From positions 1 through 7,505 of the forward strand of contig CAJTOW010000162.1 of the NCBI GenBank assembly GCA_910577655.1: DNA of 7,505 nucleotides, written 5' to 3'. Source of the stretch: an uncultured Lachnospiraceae bacterium. GTDB lineage: Bacteria; Bacillota; Clostridia; Lachnospirales; Lachnospiraceae. The notes under the pieces were generated by a model. The model worked only from the letters and a program-made list of their open reading frames with translations. It was not told where the DNA came from and did not search any database. Below, piece by piece: positions 1-7,104 of the stretch (the first letter of the stretch is position 1; each line of letters begins with the position of its first letter). Position numbers and translations under genes: made by a program.

Positions 1-6
1 TTGGAG

Positions 7-39
7 GTATAACCAGAGTTTTGTCGCTGTCTGTTATAC
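7..39. repeat. Imperfect inverted repeat at left end, candidate recombinase site or operator
   Basis: GTATAACcAGA (7-17) faces TCTGTTATAC (30-39). This gives ten complementary positions with one extra C, around a 12-base centre that contains GTTTTGTCG. The layout of two 10-11 base arms around a short centre resembles a tyrosine-recombinase core site, although a 12-base centre is longer than the usual 6-8. The right arm overlaps a possible -10 element, so binding here could also repress the operon. A role as a hairpin ending an upstream transcript is less likely because no T tract follows. Confidence 0.5.
17..26 (-). repeat. Left copy of 10-base terminal inverted repeat
   Basis: AGTTTTGTCG here is the exact reverse complement of CGACAAAACT at 7034-7043. 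An eight-base part, CGACAAAA, occurs a third time at 7086-7093. All three copies lie outside the operon, near its two edges. This fits inward-facing binding sites for an element-encoded recombinase, but the word is short enough that chance cannot be excluded. Confidence 0.4.
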
Positions 40-40
40 T
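32..40 (+). promoter_or_regulatory. Possible extended -10 promoter for the recombinase operon
   Basis: TGTTATACT matches the TGnTATAAT extended -10 pattern except for one base. No good -35 is seen 16-18 bases upstream. The site lies 46 bases before the first start codon and overlaps the right arm of the 7-39 inverted repeat, which would allow autoregulation. The only other support is its position. Confidence 0.3.
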
Positions 41-85
41 GTTGCCTGATCCCGTCATGAGGCGGGGAAAAGGAGGTAACAGTAA

Positions 86-1390
86 ATGTTGGATTTAATG
101 AATCCGGAGGAAAGGCCGGAACAGATCCAGAGGTATGGAGTGTATACCATCCGGACAGCAACGGAAGACGGGGTGGTCTATTCCAGGTCATTCATAGTGG
201 TACGGAATGGCTATGGTGTCATCTCCCGGTTCACAAGGCTCCAGGACTATGCGGGCTTCAAGGTGTATAAGCCGATCTCATCGAACGCGGAGAAGAAGCT
301 GTATTACATCTGCGGAATGCTCAACTATGTCCTGGTGGACAATGGAAGGAGGTTCGGGATCCGCCATGTGTTCGGCATTACAGCGGAGATGCTGCAGGAA
401 TACTTTGACTATTATGCAGCGGAAAAGAAAGCGGACGGGGACTACCGGGGAAGGGACAGCATCACCAAATGTATCGGCGCCGTGACTGCTTTTATGGCGA
501 ACCTTGTATGGAAGTTCGGCGGGTTTATGAAGGTCACCCGTCCGGAGCTGTACCGCGACGAAGCCGCGTATGACAGACATGGGCGGCGCTTCTTTAAAGC
601 AGTCCCCATGTTCCAGGTTTCCGGGATGCCGGTGAGGAAAAAGATCTTTCGGGATATCCCTTATAAAGTCTTTGAGGTACTGATCCCGATGGCTTTCCGT
701 TATGCCAGGGACATCGCCTTTGGACTCTGCCTGCAGGCATTCGCGGGGCTGCGCGCCGGGGAGGTATGCAGCGTGCGGCAGGAATGCAGCCCCCTGGGGA
801 GGGGGATCACACTCACCGAGCTTGGCGGGCGTGTAGTCAGCGCCGTGGTCGATGTCGAACAGGAGATCCGGATGCGGGATGATGACGTTGAGGTCGGGAT
901 GATCAAGAAAGAGCGCAGGCAGGGTGTCTACCCCGCATTCCTGGAGGCTTTCTGCAAGGCATACGGGCTGCACAGGGAGTTCCTTTCCGGGCGGGAGTTC
1001 GACAGGGACTACTGCCCCATGTTCATCAACAGGAATGGGGAAGCCATGACCTATGAGACTTACCGGACGAGGTTCCGTGAGCTGGTGGATGGGCATCTCC
1101 GCCCATACCTGATAAAGAGCAGCGACCCGGAACTGAGGCTCTATGGGCAGCTCCTGTATGAGGACCAGCTTGGGACACATGCGCTGCGCCACTGGTTTAC
1201 GGTCCAGCTCGTACTCAGGGGCGAGGATATCGGGAGCATCCAGTACTGGAGGGGTGACAGCAGCCCGGAAAGCTCGTTCCTGTATCTCCAGGACAAAGGT
1301 GACCTTACAAGGGAACTGGAGGCATCCAGCGACCGGCTGGTGACCATGCTCGTGTCAGGATGGAGGGATCTTGAAGATGATACTGTTTGA
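86..1390 (+). CDS. Tyrosine recombinase 1, TnpA-like
   Basis: This 434-residue protein is a probable tyrosine recombinase that would cut and rejoin DNA through a covalent phosphotyrosine. Residues about 65-150 look like the helical SAM-like DNA-binding domain, and about 190-415 form the catalytic domain. Box I is GLRAGE with R223; a lysine pair at 274-275 fits the beta-hairpin Lys; box II is THALRH with H365 and R368; the nucleophile is Y400 in FLYL. The position usually held by His or Trp, nine residues before the Tyr and 23 after the box II Arg, is D391 (RGDSSPESS), an unusual change. An excellent ribosome binding site, AAAAGGAGGT at 68-77, lies eight bases before the ATG. The 3' end overlaps the next gene. 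It is longer than Tn554 TnpA (361 residues as recalled), so the equivalence is by position and motif only. Confidence 0.85.
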   Translation: MLDLMNPEERPEQIQRYGVYTIRTATEDGVVYSRSFIVVRNGYGVISRFTRLQDYAGFKVYKPISSNAEKKLYYICGMLNYVLVDNGRRFGIRHVFGITAEMLQEYFDYYAAEKKADGDYRGRDSITKCIGAVTAFMANLVWKFGGFMKVTRPELYRDEAAYDRHGRRFFKAVPMFQVSGMPVRKKIFRDIPYKVFEVLIPMAFRYARDIAFGLCLQAFAGLRAGEVCSVRQECSPLGRGITLTELGGRVVSAVVDVEQEIRMRDDDVEVGMIKKERRQGVYPAFLEAFCKAYGLHREFLSGREFDRDYCPMFINRNGEAMTYETYRTRFRELVDGHLRPYLIKSSDPELRLYGQLLYEDQLGTHALRHWFTVQLVLRGEDIGSIQYWRGDSSPESSFLYLQDKGDLTRELEASSDRLVTMLVSGWRDLEDDTV

Positions 1391-3218
1391 TGAAGTCTTA
1401 AAAGACGCGGCGCAGGTGCAGTCGGCATACCGGGATATCTGCCGGTGCAGGGATGACCTCCTTGGGTTTCTGGACAGGAACGGATGGTTCGGGCAGGCCC
1501 CGGAAGGCAGCGGCAGGGAGATGGCGGTCAGCGATTACGAAAGCATGCGCGGCCCGGTCCGCCTGTGGCTGTCTGCCTACCAGAAAGCGCCACGGGAAAA
1601 GCTGTCGCTCCTGCTGGAGGCATCCAGCGGCAGGCTGCCGGAAACATGCCGGCATTACCGGAGGTTCGTGGACAGGGAAGGGATCGGCGACGAACCGAGC
1701 GGGTGGAAGGTACTTGATTTCATCCTTTCCGTCTGTGACCGTGAGCTGTCCGTGTACGGCGGCGGGGAGATTGACCGCCTTATGGAGAAGACGTCAGAAA
1801 TGCTCCCGGTCAGGAGTACGGAGCTGTTTGCGAAGTTCGCAGCAGAGGTGTCAGGGAATAACAGCTGCAGATATGACATTCATTCCAGGCGGCAGGAGGA
1901 AACACAGAAAGGGGCTTATCCGGCCAGGGAATTCAGCGTGATGGCGTACTGCATATTTAATGAAGAATCATGGGAGGCGAACAGGCTGGTTGCAAAAGCC
2001 CTGGATTCTGCCCATTATGCCGACCTGTGGCTGTTTGCGGCGCTCCATTTCCTGGGGGCGTTAAGGCAGACGGACATCACCCGGCTGCCCGTCCCGTCAC
2101 TGCCCTGCCCTGCAGATGTCCTGGAGGGGATGCTCCGTTCCGGAAGCTACCGGGATGAAGATGCCAGGAGCGTTTCGGAAGAGCTTTTGCTGCGGCTGAA
2201 ATACCTGCCCATGCACCCGTCGAAAACAGGAAGGTACCAGGGCGTGCCGGAATTGAAATTTTTCATACCGGAATCACTGAAAACGGCCGTGGGCCTGATC
2301 CTGACCGTAAAGCTCATCCACCATAAGGATGGGGAGCCGTTGGTACGGCCGGTCCAGGACATTGTATCGGCCAGGAAGTTCTTTGGCAGGGCATTTACAG
2401 AGGCGCTTGGGGAACGGCGGTTCCAGACCCGGCGTGCAAACAAGTCCTATCTCCAGGGGATCGAGCTGGTGACGGCAGACGGGCCCGGCAGGCCGAAGGG
2501 ATACATGCTCGCGGCCCTTGCCAGGAGCCACAAGGGAGGGATCGCCACACTCCCGGAGATCACGGATATTTATCTGAAGGATGCAGCTTTTTCCGGATAC
2601 CGCCCGGAATTCATCCTGAGGGAAATGTTCGAGAGGGGCATCTTTGGATTCATCCCGGCGCTGCTGCTGGAAAGATATGCGGGGGATACATACAGATGCC
2701 TGGATGTTTCCCGCCAGACAGAGCTGATCCGGTGCATCGGGCTGGACGCGGTGCAGCTGGAAGAAGTCACGCTCCTTGTTGAAAGGTCACTGGAGGCGGG
2801 CAGGGAAATTGTCGCGGCCCTCCCGGAGGGCAGGCTTGGGGCTGCGCTCCAGATGGTTGCAAGCGGCACGGCGGCCTCCAGGCAGGCGGAGACACTGTGC
2901 CTGCGCAATGCCGCAGGGATGGCCTGCCATGATCCGCTCAGGGGCAGCTGCATTGGATGCGGGTATGAGATTTATACAAAAGCGGCGTTCCATCTGCTGA
3001 TGAAAGAATACGCCGCGATAACGGAACTGAAAAATAAAGCAGTCGGGTTGGAACGCGAACGCCTGAAAAATATCCTGTCCAGGGGGATCATCCCGGCGGT
3101 CGGGCAGATGATCGAAAGCCTCCCGGCGCTTTATCCGGGCGCGGAGACAGGGATCCTGACAGGGATGCTGGAAAGGAGGCTCAAGGCTGCAGATGATAGC
3201 AGACATGCAGATGCATAA
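1377..3218 (+). CDS. Tyrosine recombinase 2, large TnpB-like with C-terminal Cys cluster
   Basis: This protein of about 613 residues is a divergent tyrosine recombinase, close in length to Tn554 TnpB (630 as recalled). Box I is GALRQTDI with R230. A later segment SHKGGIATLPEITDIYL supplies H385 and the probable nucleophile Y399, 14 residues apart rather than the usual nine. Box II is degenerate: the QTRRANKSY stretch supplies R353, with Gln where His is expected. The C-terminus has C508, C517, H518, C525 and C528, a likely zinc-binding knuckle, followed by a charged helix. GGAGGG at 1362-1367 serves the ATG at 1377; a TTG at 1371 would add two residues but sits only four bases from GGAGG. The gene overlaps the previous one by 14 bases, suggesting coupled translation. 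The recombinase call is firm from motifs and context, but activity on its own is uncertain. Confidence 0.8.
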   Translation: MILFDEVLKDAAQVQSAYRDICRCRDDLLGFLDRNGWFGQAPEGSGREMAVSDYESMRGPVRLWLSAYQKAPREKLSLLLEASSGRLPETCRHYRRFVDREGIGDEPSGWKVLDFILSVCDRELSVYGGGEIDRLMEKTSEMLPVRSTELFAKFAAEVSGNNSCRYDIHSRRQEETQKGAYPAREFSVMAYCIFNEESWEANRLVAKALDSAHYADLWLFAALHFLGALRQTDITRLPVPSLPCPADVLEGMLRSGSYRDEDARSVSEELLLRLKYLPMHPSKTGRYQGVPELKFFIPESLKTAVGLILTVKLIHHKDGEPLVRPVQDIVSARKFFGRAFTEALGERRFQTRRANKSYLQGIELVTADGPGRPKGYMLAALARSHKGGIATLPEITDIYLKDAAFSGYRPEFILREMFERGIFGFIPALLLERYAGDTYRCLDVSRQTELIRCIGLDAVQLEEVTLLVERSLEAGREIVAALPEGRLGAALQMVASGTAASRQAETLCLRNAAGMACHDPLRGSCIGCGYEIYTKAAFHLLMKEYAAITELKNKAVGLERERLKNILSRGIIPAVGQMIESLPALYPGAETGILTGMLERRLKAADDSRHADA

Positions 3219-4719
3219 AGGATATACAAAAGTGGTACTGGTACGCGAAATGGACATGGAGACGCGCCTGCGGGCAGAAAGGAAATTTGCGGAGTATGCC
3301 GCAAAGGGCGTGATCGACAGGGGCGCATTCCCGGACGCGGAATGGAGGATCACAGATGAAGTGCGGCGCAGGAACATCCTGTTTGAAACCGAAGGCGGCG
3401 CAGTCCAGGAGTGGACCGGCTGTGACGAGGGGTGTTTCCTGGATTATGTGAAATCCTATACGGTGCTGCTGCTTGGGACGATGGCAGCCAGTTCAGTCGC
3501 CGGGATCAGCAGGTCGCTGGTCAGGCTGGGCTGCTCCGGGTTTGGGGAGGCATGCGCATGGGATACCTATACCAGCCATGCGCTCCGGTTCCTGGACATG
3601 ATCCCCGGCTCCCCGGGGTACACAGGGTCTGTCATGGAGCGGATAGAAGAAAACCGGACGCTGGACGGATGGGCCCGGAAGCCAAGGAAGCTGGCGGGTT
3701 TCCGGTATTACCTGAGGTTTGACCGGTATGTCGCGGCTTTCTGGGAGAACGCAGATGAAAGCGAGAAGGATTACTTTTTTCCGGTTTATCTCTGGTGGAG
3801 GCTCACCAGCATCCTGCCCCTGCGGGCCACGGAATTCCTCCTTCTTCCGGATGACTGCATCCACAGGCAGGATGACGGGAAATGGATCCTTGCCGTGCGC
3901 CGGACAAGGCTGAAGAAAAAGCTCAGGAAAGTCGGCTATACGATTGATGCGGATTACACCCTCCATGAATACGAGGTGCCGGAATGGCTTGCGGGGGAGA
4001 TCCTTGCTTATAAAGCGAACAGGGAAAACCGTTGCCCCCATGAAAAGGATACTTTATTTTCCCCGTCCCGCACGACGCAGCTGGGATACATGACTTACTG
4101 CCAGATGCGCCGCAGGCTTGCCGAATTCCGGGAGAGAGCTGCGGGGAGGGCGGATTATCCGGTGAACCTCGGGGATACGCGGCACCTTGCAATGATAAAC
4201 CTGATCCTCTCAGGCGGCTCCCCCGTGGTATGCAGGGAACTGGCGGGGCATGAAGACATCGGCATCAGCTCCGGCTATTATGCGAACCTTTCTACAGTGG
4301 TGGAAAGCGCCGTTTATGAGAAATGCCGTGAGAACCGTGGAAAAGTAACGCTGGACGGGTCGCTGAAAATGCGTATGGGCGGCCGGCAGGGCATGGCAGA
4401 GGTAGAAGGCGGGCACTGCGATTATGCAGGCCTTCCCGAAGGAGATGTTTCCGAATGCATGAAAAGCTACCGTGAAGGCGGGCATTTCGGTGAATGCGGG
4501 AACTGCGTCCATTATTATCCTGCCCGGGATGGGCTGAAGCTTACTGTCCGGGATGGGTTCCGGAAAAAAGTGGATGAGGACGGTATATTCCTGATGGAGA
4601 TGATCGAACAGGTGCGCCGGGGAAACGGGGCGCAGGAAGATATCATGTCCGCGCTCCTGCGGCTGCAGAACAGCAGCGCGTGTTACAGGAAAGTGCTGGA
4701 AAGGAAGATGGAGGGATAG
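3193..4719 (+). CDS. Tyrosine recombinase 3 with C-terminal Cys cluster
   Basis: This is the third recombinase of the set, 508 residues. Box I is PLRATEF with R211; box II reads LGDTRH with R330; AGHEDIGISSGYY gives H353 and Y362 at the canonical nine-residue spacing, and R330 to H353 is the canonical 23. The first His of the HxxR motif is replaced by G327. After the catalytic domain come C409, C422, C435 and C438 (the last two as CGNC), a probable zinc-binding tail like that of the second recombinase. The start overlaps the previous gene by 26 bases. AAAGGAGG at 3172-3179 lies 13 bases before the ATG, rather far; an in-frame CTG at 3187 would be better placed, and further ATGs occur at 3205 and 3211, so the exact start is open. 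Confidence 0.83.
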   Translation: MIADMQMHKGYTKVVLVREMDMETRLRAERKFAEYAAKGVIDRGAFPDAEWRITDEVRRRNILFETEGGAVQEWTGCDEGCFLDYVKSYTVLLLGTMAASSVAGISRSLVRLGCSGFGEACAWDTYTSHALRFLDMIPGSPGYTGSVMERIEENRTLDGWARKPRKLAGFRYYLRFDRYVAAFWENADESEKDYFFPVYLWWRLTSILPLRATEFLLLPDDCIHRQDDGKWILAVRRTRLKKKLRKVGYTIDADYTLHEYEVPEWLAGEILAYKANRENRCPHEKDTLFSPSRTTQLGYMTYCQMRRRLAEFRERAAGRADYPVNLGDTRHLAMINLILSGGSPVVCRELAGHEDIGISSGYYANLSTVVESAVYEKCRENRGKVTLDGSLKMRMGGRQGMAEVEGGHCDYAGLPEGDVSECMKSYREGGHFGECGNCVHYYPARDGLKLTVRDGFRKKVDEDGIFLMEMIEQVRRGNGAQEDIMSALLRLQNSSACYRKVLERKMEG

Positions 4720-4723
4720 AAAA

Positions 4724-5452
4724 ATGGCAAGGCCAAACAAAACAGATGAAGCGCTGCTGGTCAGCATACTGGAAAAGTATTATGCGGATGTGGCCTGTGG
4801 CAATGCAGGGGGCATTAAATTCACGGATCTGGCGAAGTATGCCGAAGGGCAGGGCGTCCCGGCAAAAGAGTATGAATTCCGCAGGAACAGGGGCGTCCGC
4901 AGGCGGCTGGACGAGTTAAAAGCGGATGCCCCCGGAACCGGGGCAGCTGCCCCGCTGGCCTATAAGGGCACCGATGTTGACGGCCTGGTCAGGACATGCC
5001 GGGACCTTTCGGATTTAAAGAGAAAGCTGAATGACATGGATGCGTATTGGAAGTCCGTCTATGACAGATATACGGAGATGGAGATAAGCTGCAGGGATGC
5101 GCTCTCACGGAAAGCGGAATCCGACAGGCAGGCCGGGCTGGTGAGGAAGGAAGCGCAGCGGGCAGAGGAACTTTACCAGGCATCGGAGAAAGAGAACAGG
5201 GGGCTGCGGCGCGAGAATGCGTACCTGCGCAGGATGCTGGAGAAGTACCTGTACCCTGACCTTGCAAGGCAGCTGATGCAGGAGGCGAACCTGCCGGCCA
5301 GGCCCGCAGGGAACGTGACGCAGGCGGCATTGGGGGAACTGATCGAGGGGAAGCGCCCTGCCCCGTTCAGCGGCACGCAGAAAGCGAAGGAAAAGCCTAA
5401 GATCAGGGAGGAGCAGCTCCTTGAGGAAATGAGGAGGCAGGCGGAAGAATGA
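4724..5452 (+). CDS. TnpC-like coiled-coil accessory protein (DUF6262-like)
   Basis: This 242-residue, highly charged protein resembles the accessory TnpC encoded after the recombinases in Tn554-type elements, which is reported to influence efficiency or orientation of transposition. Residues 1-65 look like a small basic helical domain, with RRNRGVRRRLDEL at its end, possibly a winged-helix fold. About 87-175 is a long run of charged helix typical of a coiled coil. A Pro-rich linker (189-225) leads to a final charged helix. It is about twice as long as Tn554 TnpC (125 residues as recalled). GGAGGG at 4710-4715 lies eight bases before the ATG, and only four bases separate it from the upstream gene. 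No enzymatic motif is visible. The assignment rests on architecture and position. Confidence 0.7.
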   Translation: MARPNKTDEALLVSILEKYYADVACGNAGGIKFTDLAKYAEGQGVPAKEYEFRRNRGVRRRLDELKADAPGTGAAAPLAYKGTDVDGLVRTCRDLSDLKRKLNDMDAYWKSVYDRYTEMEISCRDALSRKAESDRQAGLVRKEAQRAEELYQASEKENRGLRRENAYLRRMLEKYLYPDLARQLMQEANLPARPAGNVTQAALGELIEGKRPAPFSGTQKAKEKPKIREEQLLEEMRRQAEE

Positions 5453-6753
5453 ACCAGTACACATTGATCAGGGGAAAGACCGATTTAAAGGCCAGGCATC
5501 CGGCCCTTGCGGAAGAATGGGACGGGATAAAGAATGGGAGACTGACATCGGAAGAGGTGCAGCCGGGATCCACGAAAAAAGTCTGGTGGCGGTGCCGCAA
5601 AGGGCACAGCTGGCAGGCAGCCGTTTACAGCCGGACAGCCGGGACTGGCTGCCCGTACTGCGCCGGAAACCGGCTGCTTCCCGGAGTAAACGACCTTGCG
5701 TCTGTAGCCCCCATGCTTGTGGAGGAATGGGACGGTGATAAAAATGGGGGGCTCCGTCCCCAGGATGTTGCCGGGGGCACTGCAAAAAAGATCTGGTGGC
5801 GGTGTGCGGAAGGGCACAGCTGGCAGGCGGCGGTATCGAGCCGGGTGGCCGGGAAAGGATGCCCCTACTGTGCCGGCAGGAAAGTGATGCCTGGGTTCAA
5901 TGACCTGGCAGCTGCGGATCCGGAGCTTGCGGCGCAATGGGACTATGGAAGGAATGGCGGCCTCAGGCCGGAAGACGTCACAGGGATGAGCCAGCGGCCT
6001 GTATGGTGGGCCGGGAGATGCGGCCATTCATGGAAAGCGAAGGTCTCCAACCGGAGGAATGGCTGCGGCTGCCCGTACTGCAGCGGGAAAAAGGTGCTGG
6101 AAGGCTTTAATGATGCACAGAGCAGGTGCCCGGAGCTTATGGGCGGATGGGATTTTGAAAAGAATGCATTCCTGCCGTCGGAGATAACAGCCGGGAGCCG
6201 GCGGGATGTCTGGTGGAGATGCACAAAGGGTCATTCCTGGAAAGCAAAACTGACGGACAGGAGGCGCGGGAACGGCTGCCCGTACTGCGGCAACCGGAAA
6301 GTGTCCCGTGGGGAGAATGACCTTGCATCCGTCCACCCGGAACTGCTCCCGGAATGGGATTATGAAAAAAATACAGCCGTGCCGGAGGAAGTCACATACC
6401 AGTCCCGGAAAAAAGTCTGGTGGAAATGCCGTAAAGGGCATTCCTGGAAAGCGGAGGTCTATTTTAGGGCGAGAGGATCCGGATGCCCTGTATGCGCCCG
6501 CCTGATTGACCGCCACCCGGTCGTCCAGGGAGAGTCAGACCTTGCGGCGTACAGCCCCAGGCTGGCCGCGGAATGGGACTGCCAGAGGAATGTGGGGCTG
6601 ACGCCGGAACAGGTCAGGCCGTTCTCAACGAGGAAGGTCTGGTGGGTCTGTGAGAAAGGCCATCACTGGCAGTGTGCAATCCAGATCCGTCAGAAAGGGA
6701 CAGGCTGCCCATTCTGTAACGGAAGGATCCATGGCCAGTCGCGGCTGATATAA
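5449..6753 (+). CDS. Six-repeat treble-clef/zinc-ribbon protein (DUF4379-like array)
   Basis: This 434-residue protein consists of six tandem units of about 70 residues (approximately 11-80, 81-150, 151-220, 221-289, 290-362, 363-434). Each follows the pattern ND-LA..PEL..EWD..KN..L.PE-V, then WW-x-C-x3-GHSW, then GCPYC, and matches the probable zinc-ribbon domain DUF4379 (PF14311 as recalled). Likely zinc ligands per unit are C49/H53/C68/C71, C119/H123/C138/C141, C258/H262/C277/C280, C327/H331/C346/C349 and C401/H405/C420/C423. Unit 3 is odd: its first Cys (C191) is moved two places, giving CGH instead of CxxxH before C208/C211. No nuclease or other catalytic domain is attached. The ATG overlaps the previous stop as ATGA, a sign of coupled translation. 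Nucleic-acid binding is inferred from the fold; whether it serves transposition or is cargo is unknown. Confidence 0.85.
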   Translation: MNQYTLIRGKTDLKARHPALAEEWDGIKNGRLTSEEVQPGSTKKVWWRCRKGHSWQAAVYSRTAGTGCPYCAGNRLLPGVNDLASVAPMLVEEWDGDKNGGLRPQDVAGGTAKKIWWRCAEGHSWQAAVSSRVAGKGCPYCAGRKVMPGFNDLAAADPELAAQWDYGRNGGLRPEDVTGMSQRPVWWAGRCGHSWKAKVSNRRNGCGCPYCSGKKVLEGFNDAQSRCPELMGGWDFEKNAFLPSEITAGSRRDVWWRCTKGHSWKAKLTDRRRGNGCPYCGNRKVSRGENDLASVHPELLPEWDYEKNTAVPEEVTYQSRKKVWWKCRKGHSWKAEVYFRARGSGCPVCARLIDRHPVVQGESDLAAYSPRLAAEWDCQRNVGLTPEQVRPFSTRKVWWVCEKGHHWQCAIQIRQKGTGCPFCNGRIHGQSRLI

Positions 6754-6766
6754 ATATGGAAGCAGC

Positions 6767-6883
6767 ATGCTGCAGAAAGCCGGCCACCTGGCACAAGGCT
6801 TTATGAACATATGGAAGGAAGATGCCCATGCAGGTAAGGATACGTTCACCTACCGGATCAGGATGATCCAGACTGACAACTGA
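6767..6883 (+). CDS. Possible 38-residue small ORF or gene remnant
   Basis: An ATG at 6767 opens a 38-codon frame beginning MLQKAGHLAQGFMNIWKE and ending QTDN at a TGA. Its composition looks protein-like, but the ribosome binding site is weak (GGAAG at 6758-6762) and I do not recognise a family. It lies between the zinc-ribbon gene and the terminator, so it would be on the same transcript. It could be a real small protein or chance. Confidence 0.2.
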   Translation: MLQKAGHLAQGFMNIWKEDAHAGKDTFTYRIRMIQTDN

Positions 6884-6900
6884 ATATGGAACCTGAAACC

Positions 6901-6964
6901 AGAGGGCTTTTTGTATATATGGCCGCTTCCCGAAGCGGCTTCGGATACAGAGGCTCTCTTTTTT
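6901..6964 (+). terminator. Branched rho-independent terminator of the recombinase operon
   Basis: An outer stem pairs AGAGGGCTT (6901-6909) with AGGCTCTCT (6951-6959), including two G-U pairs, and runs directly into six T residues (6959-6964). Inside it a second, perfect hairpin pairs GCCGCTT (6922-6928) with AAGCGGC (6933-6939) around a CCCG loop. The T tract on the + strand marks the end of the five-gene operon. The nested arrangement is unusual but fits a terminator. Confidence 0.75.
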
Positions 6965-7033
6965 ATCTCAAAAACAAAATAAAAATTTTAAGAAAGGAAA
7001 AGAACCCGGATCCCGAGATACACAGGTTCGGAA

Positions 7034-7043
7034 CGACAAAACT
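7034..7043 (+). repeat. Right copy of 10-base terminal inverted repeat
   Basis: CGACAAAACT is the exact reverse complement of bases 17-26 at the opposite edge of the operon. It lies within the first half of the 52-base repeat, about 70 bases beyond the terminator. It is a candidate recombinase-binding word marking the right end of the element. Confidence 0.4.
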
Positions 7044-7081
7044 ATTGGAATATATGGTTTGGGTTCGGTCTGAATTGTGGT

Positions 7082-7104
7082 GAAACGACAAAATAAGACG
7101 TTTC
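7082..7104. repeat. Short inverted repeat around third CGACAAAA copy
   Basis: GAAACG (7082-7087) faces CGTTTC (7099-7104) across 11 bases and encloses most of the third CGACAAAA copy. The left-end inverted repeat also encloses this word, though in the opposite orientation. The arms are only six bases, so this could be chance. Confidence 0.3.

Noticed and set aside
48..54. GATCCCG shared in direct orientation with 7009-7015, a possible att pair
   Set aside because: Seven-base matches between these two stretches are expected by chance, and the neighbouring bases do not extend the match.
278..1192. Long open frame of 304 codons on the minus strand opposite recombinase 1
   Set aside because: It lies wholly within a gene with intact catalytic motifs, its protein is rich in Pro/His without recognisable domains, and it is explained by GC-rich codon use on the opposite strand.
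5449..6753. Possible CRISPR-like or satellite array because of the 210-base periodicity
   Set aside because: The periodicity is at protein level, from six zinc-ribbon units in one open frame with diverged DNA.
7026..7034. GTTCGGAAC palindrome and repeated GGTTCGG words
   Set aside because: It is too short to be called a separate site; it may be part of the right-end repeat region already listed.
6886..7083. 65-codon frame on the plus strand across the terminator
   Set aside because: It runs through the terminator hairpins and the AT-rich repeat region, has no ribosome binding site, and shows no family resemblance.
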